A DNA stretch of 64,000 bases from CAMCXT01 sp040403315. Its GTDB lineage: Bacteria > Bacteroidota > Bacteroidia > M30B66. Position numbers and translations under genes: made by a program. How positions within the stretch are numbered: the stretch's first letter is position 1; each line of letters begins with the position of its first letter. The notes beneath the pieces were generated by a model that had not been told where the DNA came from, did not search any database, and saw nothing but the letters and a program-made list of their open reading frames with translations. Positions 36,575 to 45,283 of the stretch are shown in pieces. Location of the stretch: positions 306,515 through 370,514 of the forward strand of contig JBBAKX010000004.1 of the NCBI GenBank assembly GCA_040403315.1, in the 5' to 3' direction.

Positions 36575-38482
36575 ATGGGAAAGATCATTGGTATTGACCT
36601 CGGAACCACCAACTCCTGTGTCGCTGTAATGGAGGGCAACGAACCTGTTGTAATTCCAAACAGTGAAGGGAAAAGAACCACGCCATCAATTGTTGGATTT
36701 CTCGACAAAGGTGAGCGTAAAGTAGGTGATCCGGCGAAGCGTCAGGCGATCACAAATCCAACAAAAACCGTTTATTCAATTAAGCGCTTCATGGGAAATA
36801 GTTTCAGCGAAGTAACAGCCGAAACTCAGCGCGTTCCTTATAAAGTAGTGAAGGGCGAGAACAATACGCCACGTGTACAGATCGACGATAGAATGTACAC
36901 TCCACAGGAGATTTCAGCAATGGTTCTCCAAAAAATGAAACAAACTGCGCAGGACTTCCTTGGTCAGGAAGTTACAGAAGCCGTTATTACAGTTCCAGCA
37001 TATTTTAATGATGCACAACGTCAGGCAACAAAAGAGGCCGGCGAAATTGCAGGATTGAAAGTGATGCGAATTATCAATGAGCCAACTGCAGCAGCGCTTG
37101 CTTATGGCCTTGATAAGAAAGACCAAGAAATGAAAATCGTAGTTTTCGACTGCGGTGGTGGTACACACGACGTTTCTATTCTTGAATTGGGTGATGGTGT
37201 ATTTGAAGTTAAATCTACCGATGGCGATACCCACTTAGGTGGAGACGATTTCGACCAAAAAATCATCGATTGGTTGGCTGATGAATTTGCGAAGAACGAA
37301 GGCGAAGGTCTTGATCTCCGTAAAGATGCGATGGCTCTTCAGCGTTTGAAGGAAGCCGCAGAGAAAGCTAAAATCGAGCTATCTAGCACAGAAAGCAGCG
37401 AAATTAACCTTCCATATATTACTGCAACACAATCGGGTCCGAAACACCTTGTGCGTTCATTAACCCGTGCTAAGTTTGAGCAATTGGTTGACGATTTGAT
37501 TCGTCGTACCATCGAACCTTGCAAGTCGGCTTTAAAAAATGCTGGTTACACCAACAATGATATCGATGAAATTATCCTCGTTGGAGGCTCAACCAGAATT
37601 CCTGCAGTTCAAGCTGCAGTTGAGAAATTCTTCGGAAAAGCTCCAAACAAAGGTGTAAATCCAGACGAAGTTGTGGCCATAGGTGCTGCAATTCAAGGTG
37701 GTGTATTAACAGGAGAAGTAAAAGATGTTTTGTTGCTTGATGTAACTCCGCTTTCTCTTGGAATTGAAACAATGGGTGGAGTTATGACCCGTTTGATCGA
37801 GTCGAATACAACAATTCCAACACGTAAATCTGAAGTTTTCTCAACAGCAAGCGATAGTCAGCCTTCGGTTGAAATCCACATCCTACAAGGCGAACGCCCG
37901 ATGGCTGCACAAAATCGCACAATCGGTCGCTTCCACCTAGATGGAATTCCACCAGCGCCGCGCGGAGTGCCACAAGTTGAAGTAACATTCGACATTGATG
38001 CAAATGGTATTTTACATGTAGCTGCAAAAGACAAGGCGACTGGAAAAGAGCAGAAGATTCGAATTGAAGCATCTTCAGGCTTAAGCGATGATGAAATCAA
38101 GCGCATGAAAAACGATGCTGAAGCCAATGCTGAAGCGGATAAAAAAGCGAAGGAAGAAGCAGTGAAAATCAACGAAGCTGATTCGATGATTTTCCAAACT
38201 GAAAAGCAGTTGAAAGAATATGGTGATAAAATCCCTGCGGATAAAAAATCAACTATCGAATCGGCACTTTCGGAATTAAAAAATGCGCATGCAAGCCATG
38301 ACTTAAATGCTATCGATACAGCATTAACAAACATCAATGCAGCATGGGCAGCAGCTTCAGAAGACATGTACAAAGCAACGCAAGAAGCTCCAAATGGAGA
38401 AGCTCAAGGTGATGCAGCACAAAATCAAGGTGCTGATGTTACCGATGTAGATTTTGAAGAAGTAAAAGACGAGCAGAAATAA
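36575..38482 (+). CDS. dnaK: Chaperone protein DnaK (Hsp70)
   Basis: ATP-driven protein-folding chaperone. I chose the ATG at 36575, which gives the canonical start MGKIIGIDLGTTNSCVAVMEG; an ATG-like start at 36530 would add 15 unrelated residues. The ATPase domain shows VPAYFNDAQRQATKEAGEIAGL, INEPTAAALAYGLD and LVGGSTRIPAVQ. The linker and substrate domain begin near VLLLDVTPLSLGIETMGGVMT. The C-terminus ends in the acidic EEVKDEQK tail. The length of 635 residues is normal. One oddity is GGGTHDVSILELG, where most DnaK have GGGTFDVS. No grpE or dnaJ is adjacent. Confidence 0.98.
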   Translation: MGKIIGIDLGTTNSCVAVMEGNEPVVIPNSEGKRTTPSIVGFLDKGERKVGDPAKRQAITNPTKTVYSIKRFMGNSFSEVTAETQRVPYKVVKGENNTPRVQIDDRMYTPQEISAMVLQKMKQTAQDFLGQEVTEAVITVPAYFNDAQRQATKEAGEIAGLKVMRIINEPTAAALAYGLDKKDQEMKIVVFDCGGGTHDVSILELGDGVFEVKSTDGDTHLGGDDFDQKIIDWLADEFAKNEGEGLDLRKDAMALQRLKEAAEKAKIELSSTESSEINLPYITATQSGPKHLVRSLTRAKFEQLVDDLIRRTIEPCKSALKNAGYTNNDIDEIILVGGSTRIPAVQAAVEKFFGKAPNKGVNPDEVVAIGAAIQGGVLTGEVKDVLLLDVTPLSLGIETMGGVMTRLIESNTTIPTRKSEVFSTASDSQPSVEIHILQGERPMAAQNRTIGRFHLDGIPPAPRGVPQVEVTFDIDANGILHVAAKDKATGKEQKIRIEASSGLSDDEIKRMKNDAEANAEADKKAKEEAVKINEADSMIFQTEKQLKEYGDKIPADKKSTIESALSELKNAHASHDLNAIDTALTNINAAWAAASEDMYKATQEAPNGEAQGDAAQNQGADVTDVDFEEVKDEQK

Positions 38483-38502
38483 ATCGTCGAATTGATAAAC
38501 GT

Positions 38503-38537
38503 AAAACGCCGGCAATTCTTAATTACCGGCGTTTTTT
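38503..38537. terminator. Strong terminator after dnaK
   Basis: AAAACGCCGG (38503-38512) pairs with CCGGCGTTTT (38526-38535) in a 10-bp stem, with AATT/AATT pairing inside the loop and T residues to 38537. It also faces the convergent response regulator that ends at 38594. Confidence 0.85.
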
Positions 38538-38593
38538 ATTGTTGGCTTGTATAGAATCTATGTGGCAGATAAAAAACAATCTGCATTAAATTA

Positions 38594-39010
38594 TTATTTA
38601 CGTAAAAGTGCTTTGGCTTCGTTGTCGTTTATTACATCGATTAAAAAACTTGATTGCAAAGGCTTTTGCATGTAGCCGCTCACTAAAGGGTGCTCAACTG
38701 CCATTCTGGGATCTGTTGGATTAATGGAAGAAGTGAGCATGTATATTTTACATCTTGTTTTGAGCCATGGATGGCGGTCTAAACATAAATCCAGAAATTC
38801 CCAACCATTGATGATGGGCATTGAAATATCAAGAAAGATAATATCTGGTAGCTTTCTTAAACGAGGATATTTATCGAGCTCCTTGAGCGCATCTCCAGCA
38901 AATAGAAATGATTCAGACTTGATTTCCGGAAAATGATCCTCAATCAGGTAGCTATTGAAAACGTTGTTCATCGGGTCGTCGTCAATCAGCCAAACGTTTT
39001 TTAAATTCAT
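38594..39010 (-). CDS. Single-domain CheY-like response regulator
   Basis: A 138-residue receiver with the acidic cluster D10-D12 (WLIDDDPMNN), phospho-acceptor D61 in IIFLDISMPIINGWEFLD, the switch residue in MLTSSINPTDPRMA, and the Lys in MQKPLQ. It is the second of two tandem, clearly related regulators; the one at 39223-39612 shares the VWLIDDD start, the WEFLD segment and the SS(I/L)xPxD motif, pointing to local duplication. It follows the other by 212 bases on the same strand, at the end of the signalling island. Confidence 0.93.
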   Translation of the reverse strand: MNLKNVWLIDDDPMNNVFNSYLIEDHFPEIKSESFLFAGDALKELDKYPRLRKLPDIIFLDISMPIINGWEFLDLCLDRHPWLKTRCKIYMLTSSINPTDPRMAVEHPLVSGYMQKPLQSSFLIDVINDNEAKALLRK

Positions 39011-39222
39011 TTTTTGATGGTTTATAACAGCAAGCTATACATTCCCTCAAAACCATAATGAATGAAGTTTAAGCAATGCTTACAGAAATAATTTTAATCA
39101 AAACAGATTTATAATCGATTGTTCTACAGTAACTTAATTCTTCCCGCAAAAACTTACAAATACAAATTAAAACCTAGAATTAAACGACTTTGATCGTTCT
39201 ATGCATTAACAGCCTAAGTAAC

Positions 39223-39612
39223 TCACTTTTTTGCTTCTAAAACTTCCTGAATGAGAAATTCGAGATCAATAGACTCCAAAGGCTTAGATAAAAAACCCGC
39301 TACAAATTGATGTGTTTCAGCGCGCGCTTTGTCGGCAGGATCAAGTGATGATGAGAGCATATAAATCTTTGGAAATCTCTGGGGTAGAGATGCTGCTTCT
39401 GCTATTGCATCCAAAAACTCCCAACCATTCATCTCTGGCATATTAATATCCAGAAATATAAACTCGGTCTCTTTGCCATTACAAAGCAAATCATCAAGGG
39501 CTATTTTGGCCTTGTCGTAAAGTTCAATACAAACATGCGAGAAGTGCTCTTCCAGATAGTACCTGTTAAGCATATTAGTTACATCATCATCGTCTATCAG
39601 CCAAACACGCAT
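39223..39612 (-). CDS. Single-domain CheY-like response regulator next to the giant kinase
   Basis: A 129-residue receiver. I chose the ATG at 39612 (MRVWLIDDDD), because the alternative at 39645 would add 11 residues that overlap the end of the kinase gene and are not part of a receiver fold. It shows acidic residues D7-D10, phospho-acceptor D55 in FIFLDINMPEMNGWEFLD, the switch in MLSSSLDPADKARA, and the Lys in LSKPLE. It starts seven bases after the stop of the 1761-residue kinase and is its probable phosphotransfer partner. Confidence 0.92.
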   Translation of the reverse strand: MRVWLIDDDDVTNMLNRYYLEEHFSHVCIELYDKAKIALDDLLCNGKETEFIFLDINMPEMNGWEFLDAIAEAASLPQRFPKIYMLSSSLDPADKARAETHQFVAGFLSKPLESIDLEFLIQEVLEAKK

Positions 39613-39619
39613 CCGATAC

Positions 39620-42600
39620 TTATTGATTATTTTTAAATGTAACACTAAAAATGGTACCCTCCCCTACTTTGCTCTCAACTTGAATATTACCACCCATGGC
39701 CCGAACTTGTTCCTGAACCATGTTTAGCCCTAATCCAGAACCTGGAACGTCGGTGTGCAAACGAGAATAGAGTTTAAACAATTTGCTGCCGTGTTTTTCT
39801 AGATCGATACCTCTGCCGTTATCAGAAAACGAGAGCACTATATTTCTTTGTTCCAATCGGGCGCTAATTTTAAGCACTAATTTTCGTTCGCTCGATCTAT
39901 ATTTAATTGCATTTGAAATTAGATTTTGAAAAACGCTTACCAAGTAAGGTTTGAATGCTCTGATTTCTTGAATTTCCGTGAAATCAGTTTCAAGACTAGA
40001 ATCAATGTTTTGGAGCTCAGTTTTCAAAGTTTCAAGCACGTTATGTATCACCTCGCTAAAGCTGATTTCTTCAAACTGCTTTAATACATTTTCTTTGATG
40101 TTTAAAATTTTATTTAAATCCCGAAGGATATTGTCGACAGAATTCGATGAAACTTTCAAGCCATCGATGAGTTCAACATTGCTAGGATCGGCAGGATCTT
40201 CTTCGTTGTATAATTCGATACAACCCAAAATATTGGCAACAGGTGCGCGCAAATTGTGCGATACGATATAAGAATACTGCCTTAATTGAAGGTTTGTGTC
40301 GAGTAATTCGTTATTGAGTAAACGCAATTGATTTTCTGCATGGATGAGATCAGACTTTTCTTGAAAACCTTTTGTTAATGAGGTGAAAAGTAAAATGGCC
40401 TCTTTGCAATCCATTCCCAAATTATCGGTTTCGATTAGGAGATAGCAGCTTCCATACTCTGGCAATTGCAATGTTGACAACAAATAATCCGTGTAAGGCT
40501 CATCCAGAAATGCATTACCATTTAAGTCTAAACTCAATAATTTACTTTGGATTTCAAGATTAAAAGCCTCATTGATCGAATTAGACAACCCAACAACAGT
40601 TGGGTAGGCGAATTTATGTTTGAGGGAGCCTCCTGTTTCTTTTTCAGAAAACAGAAAAATATGTTTTATAATCTTAGATTGACAAAGGATATCGGAAAAT
40701 TTCAAAAACAATTCCTCCAAATTGATTGCCGTAGCAATGGAAGCGGCAACAGCATTTTCTACAGCTTTTCTTTGTAATCTGTGGGATTTTTCTATTTCTG
40801 AATATTTACGATCGGTAATGTCTACTGTAACTCCCATAAAAATCCTTTTGCCAGACATGGAAGTAATTGAAACAGCCGACTTTTCAAAATACCGAACCGG
40901 TGAATTGGGCAAAATATGACGACATTCTAGCCTGTAAGGAATTCCTTCTTTGGTTAAGAGATTGAAGGCGCCTTTAAACTCTTCTATATCGTCGGGGTGT
41001 ATAAATGGAAGAACATCGTTAAATAAAAGAGGATCGATAGAATTGGGCACAAATCCATAAAATTCGAACATCGCTTCAGACCAAAACACTCTATCACGCC
41101 CTTCTTCAATTTCCCATGCACCAATACCTGCTAAACTGTAGGCCTTTCGGAGTTTTAAATCGGCCTCAACACGGTGAAAATATTCAAGATTAAATGAGAT
41201 AAATTCTGAAATGGATGTGATCAATGAAATATGCTCACTTTCCCAAACAAAATTTGGTTGGCCGCATTCGATTAACAGAATCAGTCCCTTCGACAAATCT
41301 GTTTGAACAACATTCAGGATAACAGAAATATCTTCAGCTAGTCCGAAGATAGCATTCAAGGTATCATGGCCTTGCAAAACATCGGATCCATTGCGATTGA
41401 AGTTGCACAAATTGAAATCTTTGCTAAGCTCAATTAGACTTTGGGTAGCATCATTACTTAAATTCGATAAAGGCACCAACGAATTTGAAGTTGAATACGA
41501 TACAATATTGGTGTATTGCGAATTATCGGCATTTAATTCCCAAAGAGAAATCCCAGTAAAACCAAAGTTCTCTTTCAACTTGGTAAATACCATTTGATAA
41601 AAGGAACTTAAAGAATCATTGGATACATTGTCTTTTCTAGAGATTTCATATAAAGTTCTTTCTACAAGACTTCTACGGTCGTCTGTTTCTTTTTGTTGAG
41701 TAACATCCTTAAAGACACCAGTAATAGAAACAGGGCTGCCCGAATCATCTATTGTCAGCTTACTGGTATCACGAAGCCATTTCCAATAACCATTTGCATC
41801 TAAAATTCGATATAATGTTACGTTTTCATTCAATGAATTAAAGGCAAGACAATTCTGTTTTAATTTCTCAGCATCTTCTGGATGAACTTTCGAAATCCAG
41901 AAATTAGGCTCATTCTTCACTTCGTGTTCTGTGTATCCTAGCAATGAATTAACTCTTTCATCTAGGTATTTGAAGGCATAAACTTTATCAATTTCCAATG
42001 TGTAAGGCACAACCGGTAACGATTGCACCAAAAGAGAAAGTTTGTTCTCCGAAGTAATTAATTCTAATTCTGCCTTTTTCTTCTGCGTAACATCTCTAAT
42101 AAATGAGCTAAAAAGAACTTCCTTATCAATTTCAATTCTGGTAATAAATATTTCGATCGGAAATTCCTCGCCTGATTTTCTCAAGACTGTTAATTCCATT
42201 AATTTATTTAACACATTCGACTTACCTGTCATCATGTGATTTTCCATTCCATCAGAATGGTGTTTCCTATGAAAATGAGGTATTATCGTATTGGCAATAT
42301 TTTTTCCATAAACTTCTTCGGCCAACCATCCGAATATTTCCTCGGCTTTAGGATTCCAAATTTGAATATTCCCCTCAGAATCAGTTGAAATTACAGCATC
42401 TAAAGCTGTATCAATAATTTGTTGCGCTTTAAGTTCTGCTGATTTTCTCAATTTCGACTGCTCCAATTCTGCGGTGCGGTCGACCATTGTAATAAAATTT
42501 AACTTTTTACCAGCAATTTCAAGCAATGATCCATTTACCTCAACTATATTTCGGCGCTTTTGGTAAGTCATGATTTTCAAAAGCTGAGTTCCTGAATCTA

Positions 42601-44905
42601 TCCCAGCATATCTATCGGCAATTGCAAGTCGAACGAGCGGTTTATATTCATCCAACACAAAATCTAGAATGCTTAAATCTTTGTAGTCTAAATCATGCGG
42701 TATTTCAAACAATGATCTCATCGCTTCATTGATAAACTCAGCTTTATCGAAATTAACAATCGCAAAAGGAATTGGAATTTGTTCAACCAAATGCCGGTTG
42801 AAAGATTCGCTTTTCCTTAAAAGTTCTTCATTCTTCAAACGCTCTGTTTGGTCAGCACCAACGAGCATGAGCTGCTTCTCTCCTGATTCTAAGAAAATTG
42901 GAGTTGCCGAAAATTCTATCGTATAATCAACATTCTCAAATTGCAAATCAAAATAGCAGGTGTATGACTCTCCATCTTCCAGATTAAAGGCTTCCAAAAA
43001 TTTCGTCGTAAACTCATCACATAAATCTGCACGTATAAGCGACAAAAATGAAATTGGGTGATTTTTACTTCCTGATATTTTTAAATGCTTTTCAACTGCA
43101 TTGTTGAAGGATGCAATCTCGAAATTCTGATCAACAATAAAGATCAGCATCGGGTTACCCTCGAATAAACTACGGAATTTTTTCTCGGATGTTTGAGTAT
43201 GTCGCTCCGCATTTTTTATTTGGGTAACCTCAACTCCATACCCAATCACCAATTTCAACTCTCCTTGTTGGTCTGAATATGGATAAAAACGACGCATTAC
43301 ATAACGCGTTTGGCCTTCTTTGTCTATATGTTCATCAACAATTTCCTGAGTTTTATTTTCCTCTAATGTTTTATTAAAAAGAGCTCTTCTTTTGTCTGCG
43401 ATTTCAATCCCTGATCCCTTTCTACGGAAAAAATCATAGTCGTTTTTACCGATCATCCAATTGCGCAACTGCTCGTCTTTAACGGCATTTGGATTAAGAA
43501 ATAGGTAATTATGATTCAAATCAAAAACTGCTAGATCTGCTGGAATATTGTTTAGAATTGTTTCATAAAAGTTTTTTGTGCTCCTGATTTCTTCCTCTGC
43601 TTGTTTTGCAGCTGAGATATTTGCAATATTCAAACAAACCCCCTTTACAGTATCATCATCTTGAGTTATCGGATAAACAGTAAAGCTAAACCAGGCTTTT
43701 CTTTCGCCATTTGCATCAAAATCTAAGTCAAAGTTGATCTGATTCTTGGCATTAACTACTGTATCAATTGCCACATCAAGCGTTTTAAAAACACTATTGT
43801 CAGTAAAAGAGTCGAACGTTGAACCAATAATTAATTCTACTCCAAAATACCTTTTTGAATCTAAGCGTGCCCGTTGATTGAAGTAAGAAATACACTTATC
43901 CTCATTCAATAAAATAACAGCGCTTCGCGAACTGCTAATAATGGCTTCAAGTTGAGATTTGTTTATTGACTGAAGCTTGCTGATTCTTGAAATTTCAGAA
44001 ACATCAATTAAAAACAAATTCCAGTTCTCTTCACTTCGAATAAAATCGGCATGAAATAATTTTTCATTTAGTTCTATTTTCCCAGAAAAATCGGAATGTT
44101 TAGAAGAATTAACTCGAAACAATTGCAATATTTGGGTTTTCACCCCAATATGCAACTGCTTTTGGTCGCTAATAAATTCAGAAGCTGCTGGATTTGAAAA
44201 AAACAATTCTGCTTTGCTGCTTATCCTTAAAACCGGATTAGGATTTTTAACCGGAAAACTGCCTAAATCTTTTAGCGGACTTTTTACACCAGTATTGACT
44301 TCAAGCCTGAAGCCCAACAATTCATTGTTTTGATAAAAAACTGGGATAATACTGACGGCAAACTGTTTTGAGTCAAAATCGATCAAATAATTAACTCTCT
44401 TCTGCTCTGTCCAAGAGTCAAATAAATTTAAACCAAAAGCATATTTATCATTAAGAAGTAATTCTTGAAATTTGATAAGATCACCTTCTAATGCAACAAT
44501 TTCTTGTAATTTTTTATTTTTCCAAGTAAATTCACCTGAAGTATTCAAGAATAAACAAGCACTTGGCTGGTGTTCAAAAAGCAAGTGATGATTAAGTAGA
44601 AACTGATATTGTTCATCAGTTTCTAGAATTGGAGTTTCTACTAGGACATACTGAATGGTTCGATTTGTATTGGCTTCAGATTTTAGCTCTATAGCTATAT
44701 ACAATCGAGTATTTCCTTCGAATAAGGAAAGCTTAGCGGAAAAATCAGCGGAATAAAATTCTTTAACAAAAAAACGATTTTGAAAATCATTGATGGATTT
44801 TCCTAAAAATGGCAACATTTCCAATCGCCAAGTTGAATCAGAACTTTCGCTAATGGACAAGATTGTACCATCAACACCAATTTCCAACTTCAAGGCTTTA
44901 CCCAT
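39620..44905 (-). CDS. Giant soluble histidine kinase with about ten PAS domains
   Basis: A 1761-residue kinase with no signal peptide or membrane helix. From the N-terminus I count four divergent PAS-like segments (about 1-450), then five clearer PAS domains (about 450-1100; VFDLNHNYLFLNPNA, VISTDSEGNIQIWNPKAEEIFGW, HPEDAEKLKQN). A GAF-like domain follows, then a tenth PAS (VFWSEAMFEFYGF, IHPDDIEEF), a second GAF-like segment, and the kinase core. That core has H1550 in YIVSHNLRAPVANI, the N box FQNLISNAIKYRSS, FSDNGRGIDLE, and GSGLGLNMVQEQ. The PAS near 450-570 is closely similar to one in the kinase at 45284. It is probably a cytoplasmic multi-signal integrator acting on the CheY-like protein downstream. 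Confidence 0.92.
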   Translation of the reverse strand: MGKALKLEIGVDGTILSISESSDSTWRLEMLPFLGKSINDFQNRFFVKEFYSADFSAKLSLFEGNTRLYIAIELKSEANTNRTIQYVLVETPILETDEQYQFLLNHHLLFEHQPSACLFLNTSGEFTWKNKKLQEIVALEGDLIKFQELLLNDKYAFGLNLFDSWTEQKRVNYLIDFDSKQFAVSIIPVFYQNNELLGFRLEVNTGVKSPLKDLGSFPVKNPNPVLRISSKAELFFSNPAASEFISDQKQLHIGVKTQILQLFRVNSSKHSDFSGKIELNEKLFHADFIRSEENWNLFLIDVSEISRISKLQSINKSQLEAIISSSRSAVILLNEDKCISYFNQRARLDSKRYFGVELIIGSTFDSFTDNSVFKTLDVAIDTVVNAKNQINFDLDFDANGERKAWFSFTVYPITQDDDTVKGVCLNIANISAAKQAEEEIRSTKNFYETILNNIPADLAVFDLNHNYLFLNPNAVKDEQLRNWMIGKNDYDFFRRKGSGIEIADKRRALFNKTLEENKTQEIVDEHIDKEGQTRYVMRRFYPYSDQQGELKLVIGYGVEVTQIKNAERHTQTSEKKFRSLFEGNPMLIFIVDQNFEIASFNNAVEKHLKISGSKNHPISFLSLIRADLCDEFTTKFLEAFNLEDGESYTCYFDLQFENVDYTIEFSATPIFLESGEKQLMLVGADQTERLKNEELLRKSESFNRHLVEQIPIPFAIVNFDKAEFINEAMRSLFEIPHDLDYKDLSILDFVLDEYKPLVRLAIADRYAGIDSGTQLLKIMTYQKRRNIVEVNGSLLEIAGKKLNFITMVDRTAELEQSKLRKSAELKAQQIIDTALDAVISTDSEGNIQIWNPKAEEIFGWLAEEVYGKNIANTIIPHFHRKHHSDGMENHMMTGKSNVLNKLMELTVLRKSGEEFPIEIFITRIEIDKEVLFSSFIRDVTQKKKAELELITSENKLSLLVQSLPVVPYTLEIDKVYAFKYLDERVNSLLGYTEHEVKNEPNFWISKVHPEDAEKLKQNCLAFNSLNENVTLYRILDANGYWKWLRDTSKLTIDDSGSPVSITGVFKDVTQQKETDDRRSLVERTLYEISRKDNVSNDSLSSFYQMVFTKLKENFGFTGISLWELNADNSQYTNIVSYSTSNSLVPLSNLSNDATQSLIELSKDFNLCNFNRNGSDVLQGHDTLNAIFGLAEDISVILNVVQTDLSKGLILLIECGQPNFVWESEHISLITSISEFISFNLEYFHRVEADLKLRKAYSLAGIGAWEIEEGRDRVFWSEAMFEFYGFVPNSIDPLLFNDVLPFIHPDDIEEFKGAFNLLTKEGIPYRLECRHILPNSPVRYFEKSAVSITSMSGKRIFMGVTVDITDRKYSEIEKSHRLQRKAVENAVAASIATAINLEELFLKFSDILCQSKIIKHIFLFSEKETGGSLKHKFAYPTVVGLSNSINEAFNLEIQSKLLSLDLNGNAFLDEPYTDYLLSTLQLPEYGSCYLLIETDNLGMDCKEAILLFTSLTKGFQEKSDLIHAENQLRLLNNELLDTNLQLRQYSYIVSHNLRAPVANILGCIELYNEEDPADPSNVELIDGLKVSSNSVDNILRDLNKILNIKENVLKQFEEISFSEVIHNVLETLKTELQNIDSSLETDFTEIQEIRAFKPYLVSVFQNLISNAIKYRSSERKLVLKISARLEQRNIVLSFSDNGRGIDLEKHGSKLFKLYSRLHTDVPGSGLGLNMVQEQVRAMGGNIQVESKVGEGTIFSVTFKNNQ

Positions 44906-45283
44906 AATTTACCTAGAATATCTATCATAAAAATAAAAACTTATTGACAATTATATCATAGGTGTCTACACCTATTTTAACGGGACTTTTTTTTCGTATT
45001 GGCAAGACTATAAATTCACCTACAGTGCAGATAAATTGAATAAATACAAGGTTATGGTTCGCAAAACGCTAAACAATAACAACATAAGGACAAGTACCTA
45101 TAAAAATCAGCTAATAAGTAAAATTTGAGATGAGTCAATTCGTCGTACAATAAAACTCAATAGAGATTAAATTTAAACTTCGAAAAGCAAAAAATGGTTA
45201 ATTATTAATATTTAATTCGTAAAAACAAAAGATGAGCTGGCCGAACAATTTCAAATCAATTTAATAAACAAAGCAGTAAATTC
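44906..45283. promoter_or_regulatory. 378-base AT-rich gap upstream of the giant kinase, with a perfect palindrome
   Basis: No gene is visible. ATAGGTGT (44958-44965) and ACACCTAT (44968-44975) form a perfect inverted repeat around a CT spacer, 53 bases upstream of the kinase ATG. The part ATCATAGGTGTC recurs upstream of the kinase at 20723. The other part, ACCTATTTT, recurs upstream of the kinase at 49813. This looks like a dimeric-regulator operator. The rest of the gap is AT-rich without other recognisable structure. Confidence 0.45.
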
